From NCBI GenBank assembly GCA_016200595.1, contig JACQEL010000453.1:1-14589 (forward strand): a DNA stretch of 14,589 bases, in the 5' to 3' direction. Under the pieces are notes generated by a model that was not told the DNA's origin, did not search any database, and worked only from the letters and a program-made list of their open reading frames with translations. Of the stretch, positions 7,357 to 13,849 are shown piece by piece (within the stretch, counting starts at the first letter, position 1; each line of letters starts with the position of its first letter). Origin of the DNA: Deltaproteobacteria bacterium. Its GTDB lineage: Bacteria; Desulfobacterota; Binatia; Bin18. The position numbers and the translations under genes are program-made.

Positions 7357-8877
7357 ATGTCTGCCGAACAATTCCAGAGGCTGACGCGGGAAGATTTCCA
7401 CCAGCAGGCAGCGGCGTTGAGGCCTGAGACGCGTATGCTGATTGACGGGAAGCTGGTCAACGCAAAGTCCGGTAAGAATTTCGAGACCGTCAATCCGGCG
7501 AGTGATGAGGTTGTGGCTACTATACCACTGGGCGACGTCGAGGATGTCGAACTGGCGGTCGCCTCTGCGCGCAAAGCTTTCAAATCCGGCGTGTGGTCGC
7601 GCATGGAGCCGCGCGCCCGGATGGAGGTGATGTACCGCTTCGCGGACCTGATTAGTGAAAATGCGCTCCAGTTTGGGCTGCTGGAATCGCTCGATGTGGG
7701 CAAGCCGATCGTGGATTTGCTTGGTGCCAACGGTGATGTCGCGGCCGCAGCGTTGACGGTCCGTTATTTCGGCGAAGCCATCGACAAAATCGAAGGGACC
7801 GTAACCACCACCGCGGCCGATACCTTCCACTATATCCTTCGCCAGCCCCTCGGGGTGGTAGTGAGCATCACGCCCTGGAACTATCCGCTCCTGATTGCCG
7901 CCTGGAAGGTCGCGCCAGCCTTGGCGGTTGGCAATTCGGTCATCCTCAAGCCCGCCGAGCAATCCCCACTCTCAGCCACCCTCCTCGCCCAGCTGTTCAT
8001 GGAAGCTGGAGGCCCGGCCGGAGTCTTCAATGTAGTTCATGGCCCGGGTGGCACGGTAGGGAAGACGCTCGCCCTGCATATGGACGTCGACAAAATCAGC
8101 TTCACCGGCTCAACCGCAGTAGGAAAGCTGATGATGGTGTACTCGGGACAATCTAACCTCAAGCGAGTGACCGTGGAAACCGGAGGCAAATCGCCGCAGA
8201 TCATTACCGCCAATGCGCCAGACCTTGACATCGCCGCGCAGTTTGCGGTCAGCGGGATCTACGCCAATAAAGGCGAGATGTGTAGCGCCGGGTCGCGTCT
8301 TTTGGTCGATGCCAGGATTCACGACGAGTTCGTTGCGCGGTTCGCGGCCAAGACCAAGGCCACTTTTACCATCGGCGATCCCCTTGACCCTGCAACCACT
8401 ATGGGCCCGCTCGTCAGCCGAAAGCAGCAGAAAAGCGTCCTTTCCTCTATCGACATCGCGAAGCAGGAAGGGGCGCAGCTGGTGCTTGGCGGTCGCACGC
8501 CGGCAGGATTCGACTCCGGCGCCTATGTCGAACCGACTTTATTTATCGATGTGCATCCTGGCATGCGGATCGCGCGCGAAGAGGTCTTTGGCCCGGTTGC
8601 GGCAGTATTGCCGTTCAAAACGATCGATGAAGCCGTACAGATTGCCAACGACAGCATCTATGGGTTGGCGGCCGGCATCTGGACGGCGGATATTCGTACC
8701 GCGCATAAAATGGCCCGTGATCTCGACGCCGGTGTCATCTGGGTGAACTGCTATGACCTGAGTGACATGACCCAGCCCTGGGGCGGTTTCAAGCAGTCGG
8801 GCACCGGACGTGACAAGTGTCTTGAGACGCTGCTCACGGTGAGCCAGACTAAATCAGTGTGGATCAACCTGGGCTAA
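7357..8877 (+). CDS. Aldehyde dehydrogenase family protein (PuuC/betaine-aldehyde type)
   Basis: This is a 506-residue NAD(P)-dependent aldehyde dehydrogenase, full length for the family, predicted cytosolic. It oxidises an aldehyde to the acid through a thio-acyl intermediate. Catalytic residues are visible: N175 in TPWNYP, E275 in VETGGKSP, and C309 in NKGEMCSAGSR. Cofactor elements are ILKPAEQSP (K198) and FTGSTAVG (249-256), and EVFGP lies at 409-413. The C-terminal PWGGFKQSGTGRDKCLE resembles gamma-glutamyl-aminobutyraldehyde (PuuC), betaine-aldehyde and related dehydrogenases, but the true substrate cannot be set from sequence alone. The ATG at 7357 is preceded by a purine-rich GTGAGAG about 13 nt upstream, a weak site. 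It lies 35 bp downstream of the ferredoxin fragment, so its original promoter may have been lost or replaced at the MFS junction. No terminator is obvious after the stop. Confidence 0.93.
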   Translation: MSAEQFQRLTREDFHQQAAALRPETRMLIDGKLVNAKSGKNFETVNPASDEVVATIPLGDVEDVELAVASARKAFKSGVWSRMEPRARMEVMYRFADLISENALQFGLLESLDVGKPIVDLLGANGDVAAAALTVRYFGEAIDKIEGTVTTTAADTFHYILRQPLGVVVSITPWNYPLLIAAWKVAPALAVGNSVILKPAEQSPLSATLLAQLFMEAGGPAGVFNVVHGPGGTVGKTLALHMDVDKISFTGSTAVGKLMMVYSGQSNLKRVTVETGGKSPQIITANAPDLDIAAQFAVSGIYANKGEMCSAGSRLLVDARIHDEFVARFAAKTKATFTIGDPLDPATTMGPLVSRKQQKSVLSSIDIAKQEGAQLVLGGRTPAGFDSGAYVEPTLFIDVHPGMRIAREEVFGPVAAVLPFKTIDEAVQIANDSIYGLAAGIWTADIRTAHKMARDLDAGVIWVNCYDLSDMTQPWGGFKQSGTGRDKCLETLLTVSQTKSVWINLG

Positions 8878-9252
8878 CGAGGCGCTTTCCCCCAGTGGTA
8901 TGCTGTTCGCCGCGAGTCGAGTGCTCTGTCGCCGTAGGTTCTCTGCCTTCTTTGACCCTTCACCATAGCGGCCGAGATACTATGGCAAAAGGCGAGACCG
9001 GACCGATATGGCGCGGCACATCGCGATCTTTCTGAGCCTGTTAGTGCTCTCGTGTGCCGCGAGAAATGGCCGAATCTGTGGTCGGGCTGGACGTTCTAAG
9101 TTTTAAGTCGCAGGGCCGGACTTGTCGGTAGCGGAAGGCAGTGCTGCAGAAATGAGAAGAGCGCAGAACGTTTTTCGCAGTTCTGCGCCAATCACAGGGC
9201 TGAAGAGCAGCGCGAAATTCGTCCAGTCAGTTGGGCGAACTTCCGCTTGCCG
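8878..9252. other. Intergenic region, convergent, mostly unassigned
   Basis: This is the gap between the aldehyde dehydrogenase and the convergent trans-sulfuration gene. Besides a tiny lipoprotein-like frame (9008-9106), it holds an inverted repeat CCATAG/CTATGG near 8964-8986 (6-bp stem). No clear terminator with a T-run was seen on either strand. Confidence 0.5.
9008..9106 (+). pseudogene. Short lipoprotein-signal remnant or 32-residue lipopeptide
   Basis: The ATG at 9008 opens a 32-codon frame, MARHIAIFLSLLVLSCAAR and so on. It has a charged start, a hydrophobic core and a lipobox-like LVLSC, so it resembles the signal peptide of an outer-membrane lipoprotein. After the lipobox only about 16 residues follow before TAA. 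Other frames downstream also close quickly, so this may be the decayed 5' end of a longer lipoprotein gene. There is no convincing Shine-Dalgarno. It could also be chance. Confidence 0.3.
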
Positions 9253-10567
9253 TCAGCTTATAGCGCTGACAGAGTCGAGCGCCCGTTTGAGATCCTCAAT
9301 GATATCATGCCAATCCTCTAGCCCGACCGAGAGGCGAATACCACCAGGCTCGATCCCTCTTGCCAGCTTTTCTTCTTCCGGCAGCGCGGCATGAGTCATG
9401 CCATAAGGATTTTCGATCAAGGTCTTGATCTGGCCTAAACTGACCGCCAGCGTGATCGTATAGGAATGCTCGGCGATGAAGTCGATAAACGCTTCAGCGC
9501 GTTGGTTCCCGGTCCCTGGCTCTTGCAGCGCGAAATAGAGTACTGAGCCGGGCGCGAATTGGCCACGATAATCGACCATTTGCCGCAGCGCCAGGTCGCG
9601 TTGGGAAAAACTCTCCAGGCCAGGATAAGACACCTGCTTCACCATCGGCTGCTGCTCTAGGAACTGGGCAATCTTCATGGCGCTTTTTTTGCTGGTTGAT
9701 CATCCGGGTTGCCAGGGTCGGGAGCCCGTAGACGAGAAATGCCCAGGCGCTTTTGGATGAGAGCACCCCACCAAAGTCTTTGCGATAAAACATGAGGAGG
9801 TTATGCAGGTCGCGGGGAGCAATGACTGCTCCACCCATGTCGGTGCCAAAACCGCCGATATCTTTCGTCAAGCTGTGCACGACGATATCAGCCCCGTGCT
9901 CAAGGGGGCGCTGGCAATAGGGAGTGGCAAAGGTGTTATCGACAATAATGCGAATCGGCTCCTTGCGTTTGCGATTGGCTTTGTCCACAGTCTGGCGGAT
10001 TGCAGCAATGTCGATGAGTTGGAGAGTCGGATTGATTGGGGTCTCAAAATAAATCACGCGGGTGCGCTCGCTGATGGCGGCTGCTAAATCCTGGGGTTGC
10101 AGTAAATCGACAAAACGGGTGTGAATACCATAACGCGGCAGCCAATTGGTCAAGAGACTGTAGGTACAGCCGTAGACGACATGATGAGCAAGAATCTCCT
10201 CGTTGGTTTTCACCGTCACGCCCAAAGCGGCGCTGATCGCGGCCATACCCGAAGCAAAGCTTACAGCGGTTTCCCCACCTTCAGCACAGGCGAGGTTTTC
10301 CTCCAACATGCCGCGGGTAGGCTCGTCGAGACGATCATAAATATAAATCGGTACCCGCTTTGCCCCATCTACATCGTCCTGAGCGAATTCGAGGAATCCT
10401 TGCACCCCGCGGTGGGCCGAATTAAGCCGGTAGGTTGTCGAGGACGAGATCGGTGGGATGACGTGATGATCATAGTCCCAGCGCGTGGTATCCACGCTCC
10501 CGTGAATAAGCTGAGTTCGCACGCGGTAAGTCGATTTTTTCTTGGAATTTCGTGGCTTCTTGTCCAT
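9253..10567 (-). pseudogene. PLP-dependent trans-sulfuration enzyme (cystathionine gamma-synthase family), one-base frameshift
   Basis: From the ATG at 10567 (AGGAG 6 nt upstream on the minus strand) residues 1-294 form the N-terminal and PLP-binding parts of a Cys/Met-metabolism PLP enzyme. Visible elements are YDRLDEPTRGMLEENLA (77-93), SFASGMAA (103-110), VYGCTYSL with Y132, VDNTFATPY with D210 contacting the pyridine nitrogen, and HSLTKDIGGFG with the Schiff-base lysine K235. At the A7 run (T7 at 9684-9690 on the plus strand) the frame breaks after INQQK. The C-terminal domain resumes in the next frame as AMKIAQFLEQQ and runs to SVGLEDW and the stop at 9253. Removing one A gives a continuous 437-residue protein of normal architecture. 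Cystathionine gamma-synthase, gamma-lyase and methionine gamma-lyase activities are not separable here. The frameshift may be a sequencing error; if real, the first frame makes a 357-residue protein with an unrelated tail. Confidence 0.85.
9684..9690 (-). other. A7 homopolymer at the frameshift site
   Basis: On the minus strand the codons CAA AAA AAG span a seven-A run followed by G. Six As would join the two halves of the trans-sulfuration enzyme in one frame. The run also contains A AAA AAG in the reading phase of a -1 slippery heptamer. A -1 shift, however, leads at once to GCG CCA TGA, so it would not restore the enzyme; loss of one A by RNA polymerase slippage would. Confidence 0.7.
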
Positions 10568-10624
10568 GGAACTCTCCTGCCCGGAAAAATCCCTCTTTAC
10601 TGACTATGACGGGTTTCCTCTGGA

Positions 10625-10650
10625 CAAAAAAGCGGGGGGGATAAAATGCC
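10625..10650 (-). terminator. Possible intrinsic terminator after the NADH dehydrogenase gene
   Basis: On the minus strand, just after the stop at 10675, GGGG-CATTTTAT-CCCC is followed by CCCGCTTTTTTG. A short GC stem with a downstream T-run fits a rho-independent terminator. The stem is only 4-5 bp, so the call is weak. It would separate the NADH dehydrogenase from the trans-sulfuration gene on the same strand 107 bp downstream. Confidence 0.35.
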
Positions 10651-10674
10651 CCAATGCTGCTCCTGTTTATCTCC

Positions 10675-12009
10675 TTACTGTTTGGTTACCGCAGCGCCCT
10701 TACTCCCGGCGGGAGTTGGCGCGTGTTCCGTTGGCGTCGCATGCGAATGCGTTTGTTGATACTCGGTAATAAGCGGACTGCTGCCGGCGCGGGTCAAATA
10801 CGCCCAGACCCACTGCCACATCACCGCTAAACGGCTGCGAAAACCGATCAGTAGAAACACGTGCACCACCGACCACAGCAGCCACGCGAACAACCCCGAA
10901 TACTTCCGGTTGCCGAATTCCGCCACGGCGCGGTGCCGTCCGACGGTCGCCATACTGCCCCGGTCTTTATAGGTGAACGGCAGTCGGGTGTCGCCGTGTA
11001 AGTCGCGCAGGATATTCTCCGCCGCGGCTTTTCCCTGCTGCGTCGCAGCCGCGGCTAGGCCCGGCACTCGTTTCCCGCTCGTATCAGTGAGCACCGACAG
11101 ATCGCCAATAACAAAGAGTTCGCGATGACCGGGGACGCTCAAGTCCGGTTCAATGAGCACGCGGCCAGCTCGGTCGGTTTCCACGCCGAGCTCCTTGCCA
11201 ATTGACGAGGCGGCGACTCCGGTCGCCCAGAGGGTGACGTCCGCCGCGATCCATTGGGCTGCGACTTTGATCCGTCCGGGCTCAACCGCAGTTACCATAC
11301 TGTCGGTGCACACCTCGACGCCCAGCTCTTGCAATTGCTGTGTGGCTCTCCGGGAGGATTCTTCCGAAAACGTGCCCAAAATGCGCGGCAGCCCTTCGTA
11401 CAGCCGCACGCGTGCGGTGGTTGTGTCAATGGCTTTGAAATCTTTTGCCAGGGCCAGCCGCGCGAGGTCAGCGATGGCGCCCGCCAGTTCCACGCCCGTC
11501 GGACCACCGCCAACCACGGCGAAGTTCACTAGCGTTTGTCTGCCGGTTAAGAGTGCTGCGCGTTCGGCCGTTTCAAACGCGAGCAACAACCGGCTGCGAA
11601 TCTCCACTGCGTCTTCAATCGTCTTGAGCCCCGGCGCGTCACCTTCCCATTCGTCATGGCCAAAGTAGGCGTGACGCGCTCCGGCAGCCACGATGAGATA
11701 ATCGTACCCGAGTTCCGCGCCGTCGAGGAGTTTCACGCGCCGCGCGGTGGTGTCGAATCCGGTAACCTCACCCAAAAGGGTTTGCACGTTGCGCGCTTTG
11801 CGCAGGATATGACGCAGCGGGGAGGCGATCTCGCCGGGCGAGAGCACTGCCAACGCCACTTGATACAGCAACGGTTGGAACGTGTGGTGATTCTTGCGGT
11901 CAATTAAGGTGACTTCAACCGCTTCATTCGACAAGGCTTTCGCCGCATACAGACCGCCGAACCCGCCGCCGATGATGACTACCTTGGGGCGTTCAGGTCT
12001 GTCTTTCAT
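10675..12009 (-). CDS. ndh: Type II NADH dehydrogenase (NDH-2), FAD-dependent
   Basis: The product is a 444-residue single-subunit, non-proton-pumping NADH:quinone oxidoreductase on the cytoplasmic face of the inner membrane. The FAD Rossmann motif VVIIGGGFGGL is at 10-20. The second dinucleotide-binding motif for NADH, FAVVGGGPTGVELAG, is at 163-177. ELFVIGD at 297-303 is the FAD-ribityl motif. AAAATQQGKAAAENI at 319-333 holds the conserved QQ near the quinone/NADH site. The C-terminal hydrophobic segment (about 373-406, LFAWLLWSVVHVFLLIGF and WQWVWAYLT) is the usual NDH-2 amphipathic membrane anchor. A polar tail of about 30 residues follows (THSHATPTEHAP). The ATG at 12009 has a strong AAGGAGG a few bases upstream. 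No neighbour is a respiratory gene, which is common for ndh. A related membrane-bound FAD disulfide-type reductase cannot be fully excluded. Confidence 0.9.
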   Translation of the reverse strand: MKDRPERPKVVIIGGGFGGLYAAKALSNEAVEVTLIDRKNHHTFQPLLYQVALAVLSPGEIASPLRHILRKARNVQTLLGEVTGFDTTARRVKLLDGAELGYDYLIVAAGARHAYFGHDEWEGDAPGLKTIEDAVEIRSRLLLAFETAERAALLTGRQTLVNFAVVGGGPTGVELAGAIADLARLALAKDFKAIDTTTARVRLYEGLPRILGTFSEESSRRATQQLQELGVEVCTDSMVTAVEPGRIKVAAQWIAADVTLWATGVAASSIGKELGVETDRAGRVLIEPDLSVPGHRELFVIGDLSVLTDTSGKRVPGLAAAATQQGKAAAENILRDLHGDTRLPFTYKDRGSMATVGRHRAVAEFGNRKYSGLFAWLLWSVVHVFLLIGFRSRLAVMWQWVWAYLTRAGSSPLITEYQQTHSHATPTEHAPTPAGSKGAAVTKQ

Positions 12010-12282
12010 CGAACCTCCTTATCGTATCCAGTTCCGGTTGTGCAACTCGGTCAGTCGATCGTGTCGGAGCGGAGCCTGTCAAGCGGACAGCGCAGATGTG
12101 ATCTGAACGTAGTGGCCCCGACGATATTCAGGCTCAGGTCATGCGGCGTCTCGGCGACGAGGAAATTCAATCAAGAGCGCACTTAAAAAACGAAGGGCCT
12201 CTCACAGAGACAGCGGTGCTTCGTTGAGAGTCGGTACAGCGTAGTATACGTGTTTGCTGCTTCATTTGCGCGAAACCAACCA

Positions 12283-12301
12283 TGCGTGTGATTAACACGC
12301 A
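12283..12301. repeat. Short palindromic hairpin
   Basis: TGCGTGT-GATTA-ACACGCA forms a perfect 7-bp stem with a 5-nt loop. It lies in the 677-bp gene-free stretch between ndh and the toxin gene (12010-12686). No T-run follows, so it is more like a protein-binding site than a terminator. Other sequence in 12010-12280 shows no gene I can support. Confidence 0.35.
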
Positions 12302-12394
12302 ACGCGCTGTGGCCGCGAGCGCTTACCGACGCCGGCGAAATGATCTAATGAGATTTTACGGACAAAATCGGTAATGCGACTGCCGGTCAGGAAA

Positions 12395-12449
12395 TGGTAG
12401 GACAGGCTTCCAGCCTGTCCACAGCACGGGCTAGAAGCCCGTGCCACCA
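12395..12449. repeat. Tandem double-hairpin dispersed repeat
   Basis: Two perfect 9-bp hairpins with 3-nt loops stand side by side. GGACAGGCT-TCC-AGCCTGTCC lies at 12400-12420 and GCACGGGCT-AGA-AGCCCGTGC at 12424-12444. The flanks TGGT (12395-12398) and ACCA (12446-12449) are complementary and close the unit. I have seen this type of 'cagcctgtcc / gaagcccgtg' repeat between genes in environmental bacterial genomes. It encodes nothing. Confidence 0.75.
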
Positions 12450-12634
12450 AACCTCAATTGCCGATCTTGCTCGTCAAAGTTCATTAGGCGCGGCCAGACT
12501 TTGGCGCGAGATACGGCTTGTGCTGACAACCCAGCAATCGGGCTTTCTGTAATCATATGTTTGTATGTTAAGACTCCATCCAAAGCTAAGTGCTGGTTAA
12601 AGTTTTTTATAGTGACATCCTTGAGCGAATTTTC

Positions 12635-12663
12635 TTGAATTATAGCACCTGGTGCTATAGTAT
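12635..12663 (+). promoter_or_regulatory. Promoter of the toxin-antitoxin operon
   Basis: TTGAAT at 12635-12640 is a candidate -35. A17-bp spacer leads to TAGTAT at 12658-12663 (TATAGT at 12656 or TATAAA at 12661 are alternative -10 boxes). The toxin GTG is 24-30 bp further on. The region is strongly AT-rich compared with its surroundings. The -35/-10 interval is filled by the palindrome described separately. Confidence 0.5.
12641..12659. promoter_or_regulatory. 19-bp palindromic operator of the toxin-antitoxin operon
   Basis: TATAGCACC-T-GGTGCTATA is a perfect inverted repeat with a one-base centre. It lies between the likely -35 and -10 boxes, 28 bp upstream of the toxin start. The antitoxin has a helix-turn-helix, and HigA-type antitoxins normally repress their own operon, alone or with the toxin. 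This palindrome is therefore the expected binding site. The binding itself is inference. Confidence 0.65.
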
Positions 12664-12686
12664 AAAAAGGTACAGCGAGAGGTGGG

Positions 12687-13061
12687 GTGCGGGTCTTTAA
12701 GACAAAGTGGTTCGGGCGCTTTGCGCGGAAGGAACGTCTCAGCGATCAGAAGCTGGCGGAGGCCGTGCGCGAGGTAGAAGCGGGCCTGCATGACGGCGCC
12801 CTGGGCGGTGGTCTCATCAAGAAGCGCGTCGCACGAGCGGGGGAAGGCAAACGAGGCGGCTACCGGGCAATCCTTGTCTATCGCAAAGGCACCCGGGCGG
12901 TGTTCCTGTACAGGTTCGCCAAGAGTGATAAGGCGGATTTAAGCCCCGGCGAGTTGCAAGAATACCAGAAAGCAGCCCAAGCGTATCTACGCTTGAGCGA
13001 AGCCGACATCGGGATAACGTTGCAGGAGGTCGATGACGATGACGAAAAAGTATCGCAGTAA
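12687..13061 (+). CDS. RelE/HigB-type toxin of a type II toxin-antitoxin pair
   Basis: This is a 124-residue basic protein starting at GTG 12687 (GAGAGGTGG just upstream); no early in-frame ATG exists. The N-terminal MRVFKTKWFGRFARKERLSD, the middle GGGLIKKRVARAGEGKRGGYRA and then ILVYRKGTRAVFLYRFAKSDK match the RelE/HigB-like family (COG4737-type), whose members are ribosome-dependent or related mRNA interferases. The C-terminal 40 residues (SPGELQEYQKAAQAYLRLSE and an acidic DDDDE end) are ordinary for this subgroup. The toxin comes first and overlaps the antitoxin gene by about 23 bp, the HigBA order, which implies translational coupling. Expression is probably controlled by the upstream palindrome. 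I know the family well enough for the class, not for the target. Confidence 0.88.
   Translation: MRVFKTKWFGRFARKERLSDQKLAEAVREVEAGLHDGALGGGLIKKRVARAGEGKRGGYRAILVYRKGTRAVFLYRFAKSDKADLSPGELQEYQKAAQAYLRLSEADIGITLQEVDDDDEKVSQ
13024..13030 (+). promoter_or_regulatory. Ribosome-binding site of the antitoxin, inside the toxin gene
   Basis: AGGAGGT at 13024-13030 is a near-perfect Shine-Dalgarno. It is 2 nt from an ATG at 13033 but 8 nt from the ATG at 13039, so the second ATG is the better start. The site lies within the toxin reading frame, consistent with coupling and strong antitoxin synthesis. Confidence 0.7.
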
Positions 13062-13356
13062 GGCGCTCGGTGCGTTGCATGAAGCGATGGAGGACTTACA
13101 TCGGGCGGGTCTCCTGGACACGAAAACCATGCGCGAGTTTGACGCCTCGTGCCTGACGCCGGTCGTGAAACTCTCGCCCAAGCAGATTGCCGAGATGCGG
13201 AAGCGTGCGGGCGTGAGTCAGGCCGTGTTCGCCAGCTATCTGAATGTGACGACAGGGTTGGTCAGCAAATGGGAACGCGGCGAAAAACAGCCGCAGGGGC
13301 CGTCCTTAAAGCTGCTGGCGTTGGTGCAGAAGAAGGGCCTGGAGGCGATTGCCTGA
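13039..13356 (+). CDS. HigA-type antitoxin, XRE-family helix-turn-helix
   Basis: The product has 105 residues from ATG 13039 (107 if ATG 13033 is used). The N-terminal half, KKYRSKALGALHEAMEDLH through TMREFDASCLTPV, is the toxin-contacting part typical of this antitoxin group. An XRE helix-turn-helix follows: LSPKQIAEMRKRAGVSQAVF, then ASYLNVTTGLVSKWERGEK, where the recognition helix is TGLVSKWERG. It ends with PQGPSLKLLALVQKKGLEAIA. It should neutralise the toxin encoded immediately upstream and bind the palindrome at 12641-12659. Both genes look intact, so the module is probably functional. Confidence 0.9.
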   Translation: MTKKYRSKALGALHEAMEDLHRAGLLDTKTMREFDASCLTPVVKLSPKQIAEMRKRAGVSQAVFASYLNVTTGLVSKWERGEKQPQGPSLKLLALVQKKGLEAIA

Positions 13357-13849
13357 TCGTTATGCGTCAAGACGCATCCCAGAGCCGCTGCAAGGCGCGG
13401 TGCTCGTGGATGATGCGCTCGATAAACAGGCTGGGTTGTTAGTAGCGGCCCGCCGCCGTGCGCTCGTAGGATGGGCGGCTGTCGTCGGGCAGATTCGCTT
13501 TGTGGGTATCTTGGTTGAACCCGCGTGTCGCCGTCGCGACGAGCTCCTGGGGAGCCTTCTCCTTAAGCGCCAAAACATTATGTCCTGAACTATTTCGGGC
13601 AGTCAGCTCCCCTACCCCTACATCAGCCAGTCTCTCCGTGCGTGTTATTCAGGACAGAACGTATCTTATATCCTATGGTGCTTTATCACGGACTTTACGG
13701 CAGCTCAAGGTGTAAATTGCAACGTGATTTGGCGTAAAATGTGTAGCGCTATTTGGCGCGGCGTAAGTTCGTGTGACCAGGAACTCCCAGCCCTTGCAAC
13801 TCCAAGCCCTGCGTGCCACGATTGGGCATCTTTCACTAGGGGGTATGCT
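13357..13849. other. Gene-poor stretch after the toxin-antitoxin operon
   Basis: No intact gene is supported here. It contains a possible minus-strand coding remnant (13370-13620) and a perfect 9-bp inverted repeat, TGTCCTGAA at 13581-13589 and TTCAGGACA at 13648-13656. ATTTGGCG occurs twice near 13727 and 13751. An upstream promoter for the gene at 13850 should lie here, but I cannot identify it. Confidence 0.4.
13370..13620 (-). pseudogene. Possible decayed minus-strand gene remnant
   Basis: One minus-strand frame reads NVLALKEKAPQELVATATRG, then a segment ending RPSYERTAAGRY, then TAA near 13438-13440. The same frame continues past the stop as QPSLFIERIIHEHRALQRLW before a TGA. The composition is protein-like on both sides of the stop, as in a decaying gene. 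The LALK segment faintly recalls ISAs1-type transposases, but I cannot confirm it. Chance remains possible. Confidence 0.25.

Noticed and set aside
9122..9394. 90-codon plus-strand frame
   Set aside because: It overlaps the antisense of the trans-sulfuration C-terminal domain and has unnatural composition.
9684..9690. Programmed -1 frameshift (A AAA AAG) in the trans-sulfuration gene
   Set aside because: A -1 shift reads GCG CCA TGA and stops; the C-terminal domain needs the +1 frame, so the heptamer does not rescue the enzyme.
12441..12638. 65-codon plus-strand frame in the ndh to toxin gap
   Set aside because: It begins inside the double-hairpin repeat, has no domain or translation signal, and ends in AT-rich promoter sequence.
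13349..13588. 79-codon plus-strand frame overlapping the antitoxin stop
   Set aside because: No start signal or recognisable motif; the opposite strand looks more protein-like.
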